Below are positions 7,860 through 14,459 of a stretch of DNA of 64,000 bases, one piece after another; positions within the stretch are counted from its first letter, which is position 1; every line of letters begins with the position of its first letter. Source of the stretch: Acidimicrobiia bacterium (GTDB taxonomy: Bacteria; Actinomycetota; Acidimicrobiia; Acidimicrobiales; Poriferisodalaceae). Under the pieces are notes generated by a model that had not been told where the DNA came from, did no database searches, and saw only the letters and a list, made by a program, of their open reading frames with translations. The stretch covers positions 1 through 64,000 of the forward strand of contig JAJDVQ010000055.1 in NCBI GenBank assembly GCA_022826045.1. Direction: 5' to 3'. Both the position numbers and the translations under genes were made by a program.

Positions 7860-8185
7860 CCTCGCTGGCTGTGGCCGTGAGCTTCGGCATTGCTGCTGCC
7901 GCGGGCACCGTGCTGCGTTGGAGGGTCAGCACCGCCCTCGGCCCGGGCGGAACGCTGCTCATCAACATCTCTGGCGCGTTCGCGCTGGGCCTGCTGGCAA
8001 GCACAGGTGACGCCACCATGACCGTCATCGGTACAGCAGGCCTCGGCGCGCTGACGACGGTCTCAGGATTGCTTCCCGAGTCCGTACGACTGGCGCGAGC
8101 CAGTCCCCTGCTCGCGCTCGGCTACCTCTTCCTCACGATCACCGGCGCTGCTGCCGCGGCCTACTTCGGCCTGGTCGCCGCCTAG
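7856..8185 (+). CDS. crcB: FluC/CrcB fluoride channel subunit 2
   Basis: 109-residue partner of the preceding FluC subunit, starting at ATG 7856 inside the stop region of the first gene. Visible family residues: GTVLRWRVS in helix 1, LLINISGAFALGLL (the conserved NxxG of helix 2) and GLGALTTVSGLLPE in helix 3, where the usual TTFSTF Phe is Val. Tandem, non-identical FluC genes are common in Actinobacteria and Firmicutes, where two subunits insert in opposite orientations. No fluoride riboswitch is recognisable upstream of the pair. The two copies share only the skeleton motifs, so they diverged long ago. Confidence 0.85.
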   Translation: MTSLAVAVSFGIAAAAGTVLRWRVSTALGPGGTLLINISGAFALGLLASTGDATMTVIGTAGLGALTTVSGLLPESVRLARASPLLALGYLFLTITGAAAAAYFGLVAA

Positions 8186-8228
8186 CAGCGTGCATCACGC
8201 CGGCCGAACCCGGCGGGCGCAAAACAAG

Positions 8229-8282
8229 ATGAGATTTTTCTGTTTATATTAATATATTCAGTGATGTTTCATTATATATTAC
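8229..8282 (+). promoter_or_regulatory. AT-rich island, probable promoter region
   Basis: About 50 bases of almost pure A/T in a genome that is otherwise strongly G/C, including the palindrome ATATTAATAT and the run TATATATT. It lies between the FluC pair and a small membrane protein gene and ends about 60 bases before that gene's start. I cannot fix a -35/-10 pair with confidence; the composition alone suggests a promoter or a site for a nucleoid protein such as Lsr2. Confidence 0.4.
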
Positions 8283-8339
8283 GCAGCGAGCTGGGACAAC
8301 AGCGCCGGTCAACTCGACCCAAGGATGGAGAGCAGTACG

Positions 8340-8642
8340 ATGGACTCTGCCGTGATCGCAGCAATCATCAGCGTCCTGGGAGTCGGCTTTCTGGCCATGC
8401 TCGGCGTCTTCATGCGCGGCGTGCGCGCCGACATCGCCAGTCTGCGCTCCGACATCGCCGACCTGCGCTCCGACATGCGCGCCGAATTCGCTTCCGTGCG
8501 GGCCGACATCGTCGGCCTGCAGCAAGCCGTTGCGCGCATCGAGGGCATCGTCGGCGAGCACAGCAAGCAGCTCAGCCACATGGCTGATCACGGCCAGCGC
8601 ATCACAGCGCTCGAGACTGCTGCGCAACTCGCCAGCGCTTGA
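8340..8642 (+). CDS. small membrane-anchored coiled-coil protein
   Basis: 100 residues: one N-terminal membrane helix (VIAAIISVLGVGFLAMLGVFM) followed by a long heptad-patterned helix (ADIASLRSDIADLRSDMRAEFASVRADIVGL), in which SLRSDIADLRSDM is an internal repeat. This layout matches small actinobacterial and phage proteins of the DUF1640/hemolysin XhlA-like kind but no definite family can be claimed. The start at ATG 8340 is chosen because GGAGAG sits 7 bases upstream; ATG 8325 would overlap that site. It stands alone, preceded by an AT-rich island and facing the end of serS. Confidence 0.6.
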   Translation: MDSAVIAAIISVLGVGFLAMLGVFMRGVRADIASLRSDIADLRSDMRAEFASVRADIVGLQQAVARIEGIVGEHSKQLSHMADHGQRITALETAAQLASA

Positions 8643-8651
8643 GCCGGCCGC

Positions 8652-9911
8652 TCAGTCCGAGGCGAGGGCGGGAATCTCGGTGAAATTGAGCCAGGGGTGG
8701 AGCACTTCTGGCACCGCGATGGAGCCGTCGGGGCGCTGGTGGTTCTCCATGATGAACACCAGCGTGCGACCGACAGCGCAAGCAGTGCCGTTCAGGGTGT
8801 GGACCAGCCCTTGGCCGTCCTCGTCGAACCAACGGGTGCCGAGGCGCCGGGCCGAGTAGTCGGTGTAGTTCGAGCATGAGGTGACTTCGCGGTACGCCCG
8901 CTCCGACGGCAGCCACACCTCGAGGTCGTACTTCTTGGCCGCCGCGGCGCCCAGGTCGCCGGCCGCCACGTTGATGACCCGGTAGGGCAGGTCGAGCGAG
9001 GCGACGATCTCCTCTTGGATGGCACGCAAGGCCTCCAGCTCGTCCCAGCTCGTCTCGGAGTCGCAGAACGAGAACATCTCCACCTTGTCGAACTGATGAA
9101 CCCGGAAGATGCCGCGGGTGTCCTTGCCGTATGTGCCGGCTTCGCGCCGGAAGCACGATGAGAACCCGGCATAGCGCAGCGGCAGCCCGGCCCGCTCCAA
9201 GCGCTCGCCCCGGTGCAGGCCCGCCAGTGCCACCTCTGAGGTGCCGATCAGGAACAGGTCGTCGCCGTCGATCTCATACACCTGATGGCGGTCGGCGGGG
9301 AAGAACCCGGCCTCGGCCATCATCTCCTCGCGCACGAGCACCGGCGGCACGACAGGCAGGAAGCCGTCGCGCTCCAGCAGGTCCATCGTCCACTGCACGA
9401 GGGCGAATTCCAGCCGCACCGCGGCGCCCTTGATGTAGGCGAACCGCGTTCCGCTGTTGCGAGCCCCGCTTTCGGAGTCCACCAGACCGCTGAGCGCTCC
9501 GATCTCTGCATGGTCGTACGCGGGCGGATCGCCGCGCTCCCCCACCTCACGCACGGTCTCGAAGTGCTCCTCGCCGCCGGAGGGCACATCGGCCTCAGCC
9601 GGGTTCGGAACCTGCAGCGCCAGCTCGGTACGGTGTGCGGTTGCCGCACGCTCGGAAGTCTCCAGTCGCTCGACTTCTTCCTTGAGACGGCCCGCCTCGG
9701 CGATCTTGGCCGGGCGGTCCTCGGGAGCGGCGCGCCCGATCTCGCGCGACGCAGCGTTCTGTGCAGCGCGCGCTTCCTCGGCCTGGTGTGTGATCTCTCG
9801 CCACGTGGAGTCGGCCGCGAGCACGTCCTCGATGAGCTCCGGCGATGCGCCCTTGCGCACGGCGCCGTCTCTGTAGGCAGCGTCATCTCGAAGCCGGCGG
9901 AGGTCGATCAC
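8652..9911 (-). CDS. serS: serine--tRNA ligase
   Basis: Class II aminoacyl-tRNA synthetase that charges tRNA-Ser with serine. At 419 residues from GTG 9911 it has the expected length. The N-terminal 110 residues form the tRNA-binding coiled coil (STWREITHQAEEARAAQNAAS, then RLKEEVERLETSE). Motif 2 reads FSSCFRREAGTYGKDTRGIFRVHQFDKVE and motif 3 is NGTACAVGRTLVFIMENHQ; the serine-binding TSE triplet is in LIGTSEVAL. The longer open frame upstream (to 10052) runs into the divergent permease and looks non-coding. Confidence 0.95.
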   Translation of the reverse strand: MIDLRRLRDDAAYRDGAVRKGASPELIEDVLAADSTWREITHQAEEARAAQNAASREIGRAAPEDRPAKIAEAGRLKEEVERLETSERAATAHRTELALQVPNPAEADVPSGGEEHFETVREVGERGDPPAYDHAEIGALSGLVDSESGARNSGTRFAYIKGAAVRLEFALVQWTMDLLERDGFLPVVPPVLVREEMMAEAGFFPADRHQVYEIDGDDLFLIGTSEVALAGLHRGERLERAGLPLRYAGFSSCFRREAGTYGKDTRGIFRVHQFDKVEMFSFCDSETSWDELEALRAIQEEIVASLDLPYRVINVAAGDLGAAAAKKYDLEVWLPSERAYREVTSCSNYTDYSARRLGTRWFDEDGQGLVHTLNGTACAVGRTLVFIMENHQRPDGSIAVPEVLHPWLNFTEIPALASD

Positions 9912-9973
9912 GCCGCGTGAAGCTACCGGCCTCGCGTGCTCGCGATGGGCTTGGAGTACTTGCGCACCCGGAC

Positions 9974-11749
9974 ATGACTTGCGAGCATCCTGCGATGCAA
10001 GAACCAGCCGCAACCCCCGATCGCCACATTCGCTTCGAAGCCTCCGACACACCTCCGCTGCCGCTCACGGCAGGGCTCGGCATGCAGTTCGCCATCCTCG
10101 CCATCGCCGGCATCGTGCTGACACCTGCCATCGTGGTCCGGGCCGCCGACGGATCGGATGCCTACCTGGCGTGGGCAGTGTTCGCCGCAGCGGCGATCAG
10201 CGGCGTCAGCACCATCCTGCAGGCCGTTCGATTCGGACGCATCGGCGCGGGATACGTGCTGCTGATGGGCACCTCCGGCGCGTTCATCGCGGTGTGCGTC
10301 ACGGCGCTCGTCGACGGCGGGCCGGGCCTCTTGGCCACCTTGGTCGTTGCCTCGTCGCTGTTCCAGTTCCTGCTGGCTGCCAAGCTCGCCCTGTTCCGGC
10401 GGTTGTTCACGCCGACCGTGGCCGGGACCGTGGTCATGCTCATCGCAGTCTCGGTGATGCCGCTCATCTTCGACATGGTGGCTGCCTCACCCGAAGGCGC
10501 GGCCGCGGCGAGTGCGCCCGTCAGCGCTCTTGTGGCCGTCTGCGTCATTGTGGTGATCGCGCTGAAGGCCCGCGGCAGTCTCCGTTTGTGGGCGCCAGTC
10601 ATCGGCATCGTGGTCGGATCGACGGTTGCAGCATTCTTCGGGTTGTACGACTTCGATCGGATTGCCGGTGCGGGCTGGATCGGACTGCCCGACGGCGGCT
10701 GGCCCGGTTTCGACTTCACGTTCGGATCCGAGTTCTGGATCCTCCTGCCGGGTTTCGTGTTCGCCACCGTCATCGGCGCCATCGAGACCATCGGCGACTC
10801 GGTGGCCATCCAGCGCGTGTCCTGGCGACGGCCCCGAGCCGTCGACTACCGGGCAGTGCAGGGCGCCGTGGCCGCCGACGGCACCGGCAATCTGCTGTCG
10901 GGACTGGCCGGCACGGTGCCCAACACCACCTATTCCATGAGCATTTCCGTCACTGAGCTGACCGGAGTGGCGGCGCGCCGGGTGGGCGTGGCCATCGGCG
11001 CCGCGTTCATCGTGATGGCGTTCGTGCCGAAGGCGCTGGCCACGGTGATGGCGGTGCCCGATGCCGTCGTCGCGGCATACGCAACGATCCTGCTGGCGAT
11101 GCTGTTCGTGACCGGCATGCAGATCGTCATCGCTGACGCGACCGACTACCGCAAGGGGCTGATCGCGGGCTTCTCGTTCTGGATCGGCGTCGGCTTCCAG
11201 AACGGCGTGATCTTCCCCGAGTACCTGTCGGGCTTTGCCGGCGGCTTCCTCGAGAACGGCATGACGGCCGGCGGGCTCACGGCCATTGTCCTGACGCTGT
11301 TCACCGAGGTCGCCCAAGCTCGCCCCCAGCGGATGCGCTGCGAGTTGACGACCCAGTCATTGCCGCAGGTTCGGGTGTTCCTGGGCCGCTTCGCCGACCG
11401 CAACGGCTGGAACCGGGTGATGTCGGACCGTCTCGACGCAGTGGCCGAGGAGGCGCTGCTGACACTGATCGACGCCGAACGGCCTGTTGGTGCAGGCGAG
11501 GGCCGCACTCTGCGGTTGACGGCGAGCAAGCAGGACGGCGGTGCCGTCCTCGAGTTCGTGGCCGCGGCGAGCGAGGAGAACATCGAGGACCGGCTCGCCG
11601 TGCTGGATTCGCACAGCGCCGAGAGGCCAGTCGAGCGAGACCTGTCCTTGCGGATGCTCCGGCATCACGCAGCATCGGTGAATCATCAGCAGTATCACGA
11701 GGTGGATATCGTGACCGTCCACGTTGACGTGCCCGATCCCAGAGGCTGA
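9974..11749 (+). CDS. NCS2 nucleobase permease with a C-terminal ATPase-like domain
   Basis: 591 residues. Residues up to about 440 are a uracil/xanthine (NCS2) transporter: some 12-14 hydrophobic segments, the helix-8 carboxylate FATVIGAIETIGDSVAIQ, and the helix-10 signature NLLSGLAGTVPNTTYSMSI, close to the NCS2 motif GxxxxxPxTTYSENxG. After QARPQRMRCELTTQ the protein continues for about 140 soluble residues with the pattern of a histidine-kinase/anti-sigma type ATPase (GHKL): an alpha helix with VAEEALLTLI at the N-box place, then beta strands LRLTASKQDGGAVLEFVA and a helix SLRMLRHHA. The N-box Asn is missing, so it may not bind ATP. Start ATG 9974 or 9995. The substrate is probably a purine or pyrimidine base. 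Confidence 0.8.
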   Translation: MTCEHPAMQEPAATPDRHIRFEASDTPPLPLTAGLGMQFAILAIAGIVLTPAIVVRAADGSDAYLAWAVFAAAAISGVSTILQAVRFGRIGAGYVLLMGTSGAFIAVCVTALVDGGPGLLATLVVASSLFQFLLAAKLALFRRLFTPTVAGTVVMLIAVSVMPLIFDMVAASPEGAAAASAPVSALVAVCVIVVIALKARGSLRLWAPVIGIVVGSTVAAFFGLYDFDRIAGAGWIGLPDGGWPGFDFTFGSEFWILLPGFVFATVIGAIETIGDSVAIQRVSWRRPRAVDYRAVQGAVAADGTGNLLSGLAGTVPNTTYSMSISVTELTGVAARRVGVAIGAAFIVMAFVPKALATVMAVPDAVVAAYATILLAMLFVTGMQIVIADATDYRKGLIAGFSFWIGVGFQNGVIFPEYLSGFAGGFLENGMTAGGLTAIVLTLFTEVAQARPQRMRCELTTQSLPQVRVFLGRFADRNGWNRVMSDRLDAVAEEALLTLIDAERPVGAGEGRTLRLTASKQDGGAVLEFVAAASEENIEDRLAVLDSHSAERPVERDLSLRMLRHHAASVNHQQYHEVDIVTVHVDVPDPRG

Positions 11750-11827
11750 GCCCTGGGCCCGAGCAGCCCGCGAGCGAAGCGAGCTGGAGCGGGAAACAAC
11801 AGCCATTGCGCCGGAGGGGACGCGCCA

Positions 11828-11998
11828 ATGACCGAACCGTCCTACGACGTCGTGTGGCCAGGAGCGCCCTCGGGCATCAAGCACCGGGACTTGGCGCCGA
11901 GACTCGACACGCTTGACGGCAAGCGGATCGGGTTCCTGTGGGACTACCTGTTCCGGGGAGATGAGCTGTTCCCGATTCTCGAACGCGAGCTGGTTGCA
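11828..11998 (+). pseudogene. 5' fragment of a UGSC-like protein, cut off by the ATPase cassette
   Basis: A strong GGAGGGG ribosome binding site precedes ATG 11828, and the first 57 residues (MTEPSYDVVWPGAPSGIKHR, then LDTLDGKRIGFLWDYLFRGDE) look like the N-terminus of UGSC-family (seleno)proteins, which are normally two to five times longer. After LERELVA the frame turns into Arg/Ser-rich text that overlaps the next gene in another frame, a sign of non-coding sequence. The rest of the gene, including the UGSC or CGSC active-site region, is absent from the window. So a DUF4143 ATPase gene, or a deletion joining it here, has removed the 3' part. The family name is from memory of the N-terminal pattern and is moderately sure; the truncation is clearer. 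Confidence 0.55.
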
Positions 11999-12031
11999 AA
12001 CCGACATTGTGAAGTGTTGCAAACCGGCATT
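11994..12031 (+). promoter_or_regulatory. 15-bp imperfect direct repeats before the ATPase gene (operator-like)
   Basis: TTGCAAACCGACATT (11994-12008) and TTGCAAACCGGCATT (12017-12031) differ at one base and are spaced 23 bases start to start, about two helical turns. They lie at the junction between the truncated gene and the ATPase gene, whose ATG is 27 bases further on. Two equal sites on the same DNA face suggest a dimeric regulator, perhaps autoregulation, or a mark of the cassette's end. Confidence 0.45.
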
Positions 12032-12057
12032 CCAGACTCGGCAGCTACGCTCGCGAC

Positions 12058-13350
12058 ATGGACGGCTACTTGGAACGGCTCGTCGACCCGCTCATCGCGG
12101 AGTTGCTCGAGACGTTGCCGGCGGTGTCGCTGGTCGGTCCTCGTGCGGCGGGCAAGACGACAACCGCTGTCCGGCACGCCAGCACCGTCATTCATCTGGA
12201 CCGTCCGGCCGAGGCCGAGGTCGTAGCGGCGGATCCCGATGCAGCGCTCGACGGGCTAGCGGAACCCATCCTGCTGGACGAATGGCAGGAGGTGCCCGAA
12301 GTACTCGGGGCGGTGAAGCGCGCGTGTGACCGCGATCGCCGTCCGGGACGCTTCATCCTGACTGGATCGGTACGAGCCGAGACCGACCATCGGACATGGC
12401 CGGGCACCGGCAGAGTGACTCGCGTGGAGATGTTCCCGCTGACCGTCGGCGAACTGTCGGCCTCAACGGCACCGATGCTCGTGGACCGCGTCGTCGAGGG
12501 CGACCCCGCGCTGGCCGCGCCAGCCCGCTGGGCCGTCGATGAGATCGGCGGCTCACCCGTCACGGGCTCCGCCATCGACATCCGTGACTACGTGCGGATG
12601 GCCTTGCGAGGCGGGTTCCCACAAGCGGCCCTCGGCACTCCCGAACGCGCCCGCCGACGATGGCTGGATACCTACGCCGCGGAGATCGTCGTCCGTGACG
12701 CCGCGCTCGCTGGCAACGGTGTCGACCGCAGCCGGTTGGGGCGCTACTTCGCGTCATACGCCCATCAATGCGCTCGCATCGTGGACGACTCGCTTCTCTA
12801 TACGGATGCCGGCATCGACCGGCGCAGCGCGCATGCGTATCTCGACCTGCTCGAGCGCATCTATGTGGTCAGCGAACTGCCGGCGTGGTCATCGAATCGC
12901 ACGAAACGGCTCGTCAAGCGCCCGAAGCGGTTCCTCGTGGATCCTTCGCTGTTCGCCGCGGCGACGGGCACCACCGAGGCGGGGGTGATGCGCGATGCCG
13001 ACCTGTTGGGCCGCCTTCTCGAGACGTTCGTCGTCGCTCAGCTTCGAGCGCAGGCCGCCGTCAGCGAGCATCGCTGCACGCTGCATCACCTGCGGCAGCA
13101 CAACGGTCGACACGAAATCGATGTTGTCATCGAACTCGACTCGGGACACATCATCGGCATCGAAATCAAGTCCACCGCCGCCCCGTCCCGCCATGACGCC
13201 CGACACCTCGCCTGGCTGCGCGACGAGGAAGACGATCGATTCCTCGCAGGCCTTGTTCTTCATACCGGCCCGGGCATCATGCCGTTCGGGGATCGCCTCT
13301 GGGCGGCACCCATCAGCGCTCTGTGGTCGACACACTCTCCCAGCCGATAG
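12058..13350 (+). CDS. DUF4143-family AAA ATPase with nuclease-like C-terminus
   Basis: 430-residue protein of the AAA_14/DUF4143 type. Residues 20-140 are the ATPase core: Walker A GPRAAGKTTT, Walker B EPILLDEWQ, sensor region RFILTGSV. DUF4143 follows (YVRMALRGGFPQAAL to YLDLLERIYVVSELPAW). The last 110 residues contain HEIDVVIELDSGHIIGIEIKST, which has the D-(x)n-E-x-K spacing of PD-(D/E)xK nuclease folds, as usual in this family. These proteins are very common, strain-variable and of unknown biological role; defence or toxin-like functions have been proposed. It is inserted behind a truncated gene, and its neighbours on both sides are unrelated, which fits a mobile accessory gene. Confidence 0.88.
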   Translation: MDGYLERLVDPLIAELLETLPAVSLVGPRAAGKTTTAVRHASTVIHLDRPAEAEVVAADPDAALDGLAEPILLDEWQEVPEVLGAVKRACDRDRRPGRFILTGSVRAETDHRTWPGTGRVTRVEMFPLTVGELSASTAPMLVDRVVEGDPALAAPARWAVDEIGGSPVTGSAIDIRDYVRMALRGGFPQAALGTPERARRRWLDTYAAEIVVRDAALAGNGVDRSRLGRYFASYAHQCARIVDDSLLYTDAGIDRRSAHAYLDLLERIYVVSELPAWSSNRTKRLVKRPKRFLVDPSLFAAATGTTEAGVMRDADLLGRLLETFVVAQLRAQAAVSEHRCTLHHLRQHNGRHEIDVVIELDSGHIIGIEIKSTAAPSRHDARHLAWLRDEEDDRFLAGLVLHTGPGIMPFGDRLWAAPISALWSTHSPSR

Positions 13351-13386
13351 CGCAACGGCGAGACCGTCGGGCCAGACGGGCGAGGC

Positions 13387-13764
13387 TCAGCAGTTGAGGT
13401 TGGGGCTGAGGTCGCAGCCGGCTGGGTCGGTCCAGAACAGCATGGAGGTGCCCATCGCCGCGTAGACCGCGATAGCGAGCACCAGCCCTCCGACGAACAT
13501 CCACATGAACAGCTTGTTGTCGAAGCGCAGGTGCATGAAGTAGGCCACGACGATCTCGAACTTGACGACCATCAGGATGAGCAGCAACGGGACCTCGAGC
13601 GCGCCCGGGGGCGCGAAGTAGATCAGGACCTCAGCCGCCGTGAGCACGACGAGCAGCAGGGCGACCTTGATGTAGCCGAAGTCGCTCAGGCCGTGGTCAT
13701 GGTCGTCGTGAGCCTCGTCGGAGGGGTGGATCTCTTCGGATGCGGCTTCGGTGGCGATGCTCAT
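13387..13764 (-). CDS. ctaF: cytochrome c oxidase subunit IV
   Basis: 125-residue small subunit of the caa3 oxidase. After a His/Asp-rich N-terminus (HPSDEAHDDHDHGLSDFGYI) it has three membrane helices (VALLLVVLTAAEVLIYF; VPLLLILMVVKFEIVVAYFMH; MFVGGLVLAIAVYAAMG), the layout of the bacterial COX4 family. EIVVAYFMHLRFD is its most conserved stretch. It is the last gene of the oxidase operon, 11 bases after ctaE. It helps assembly and stability rather than catalysis. Confidence 0.88.
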   Translation of the reverse strand: MSIATEAASEEIHPSDEAHDDHDHGLSDFGYIKVALLLVVLTAAEVLIYFAPPGALEVPLLLILMVVKFEIVVAYFMHLRFDNKLFMWMFVGGLVLAIAVYAAMGTSMLFWTDPAGCDLSPNLNC

Positions 13765-13775
13765 CGCTGCACTTC

Positions 13776-14459
13776 CTACGGGATCAGGTAGACGACCGCG
13801 AAGATCACGATCCAGACGATGTCGACGAAGTGCCAGTACAGGCCGATGATCTCGACGGTCTCGGCCCGCTCAGGACCGATGATCCCCCGATTGATCATCG
13901 CCCACAGCGAGACCAGCATGATGATGCCCAGCGACACGTGGACGCCGTGGAAGCCGGTCAACGTGTAGAAGGCCGACGACGAGATGCTGACGGTGAAGCC
14001 GAGGCCTTCCCGGTAGAAGCTCGTGAACTCGTACACCTGACCGGCGATGAACACGGCACCCTGCGCTGCGGTGGTCAGCAGCCACAGCTTGCAGCGCTCC
14101 ATCTCGCCCCTGGCGATCGCCGACACCGCGAGCACCATGGTGAGCGAGCTCATCAACAGCACGAACGAGCTCGCCGAGGTGAACGGGATGTCGAACAGAT
14201 CGGCGGCCCGCAGCGACCCCTCGCCCGACAGCGGTCGACGGTTGCGCAGCAGCAAGTACGTCGAGATCAGCGCCCCGAAGAGCAGGCAATCCGAACCCAG
14301 AAAGGTCCACATCGTCAGCTTCTCGTTGGACAGACTTGTGGTGGGCGGGATGATCTCGTAGTCGTCCCACTCGGTGCGGGGGTAGGCGATCTGCGGTTCG
14401 TCGCCTTCGGCCGGTTCGACGGCGGCTGCCGTGCTGCCCGTGGTGGGGGTGTCAGTCAC
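13776..14459 (-). CDS. ctaE: cytochrome c oxidase subunit III
   Basis: 227 residues from GTG 14459, which overlaps the stop of ctaD by 8 bases. A 45-residue hydrophilic N-terminus is followed by five membrane helices: LTMWTFLGSDCLLFGALISTYL, SSFVLLMSSLTMVLAVSAI, LWLLTTAAQGAVFIAGQVYE, FYTLTGFHGVHVSLGIIMLV and IIGLYWHFVDIVWIVIFAVVYL. GFHGVHV and YWHFVDIVW are the hallmark motifs of heme-copper oxidase subunit III. It lines the oxygen entry path of the complex. An ATG further upstream would lie inside ctaD and is unlikely. Confidence 0.95.
   Translation of the reverse strand: MTDTPTTGSTAAAVEPAEGDEPQIAYPRTEWDDYEIIPPTTSLSNEKLTMWTFLGSDCLLFGALISTYLLLRNRRPLSGEGSLRAADLFDIPFTSASSFVLLMSSLTMVLAVSAIARGEMERCKLWLLTTAAQGAVFIAGQVYEFTSFYREGLGFTVSISSSAFYTLTGFHGVHVSLGIIMLVSLWAMINRGIIGPERAETVEIIGLYWHFVDIVWIVIFAVVYLIP

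Noticed and set aside
11828-12226. Full 132-residue frame as an intact gene
   Set aside because: After residue 57 it becomes Arg/Ser-rich and overlaps the ATPase gene in another frame, so only the first part is a gene remnant.
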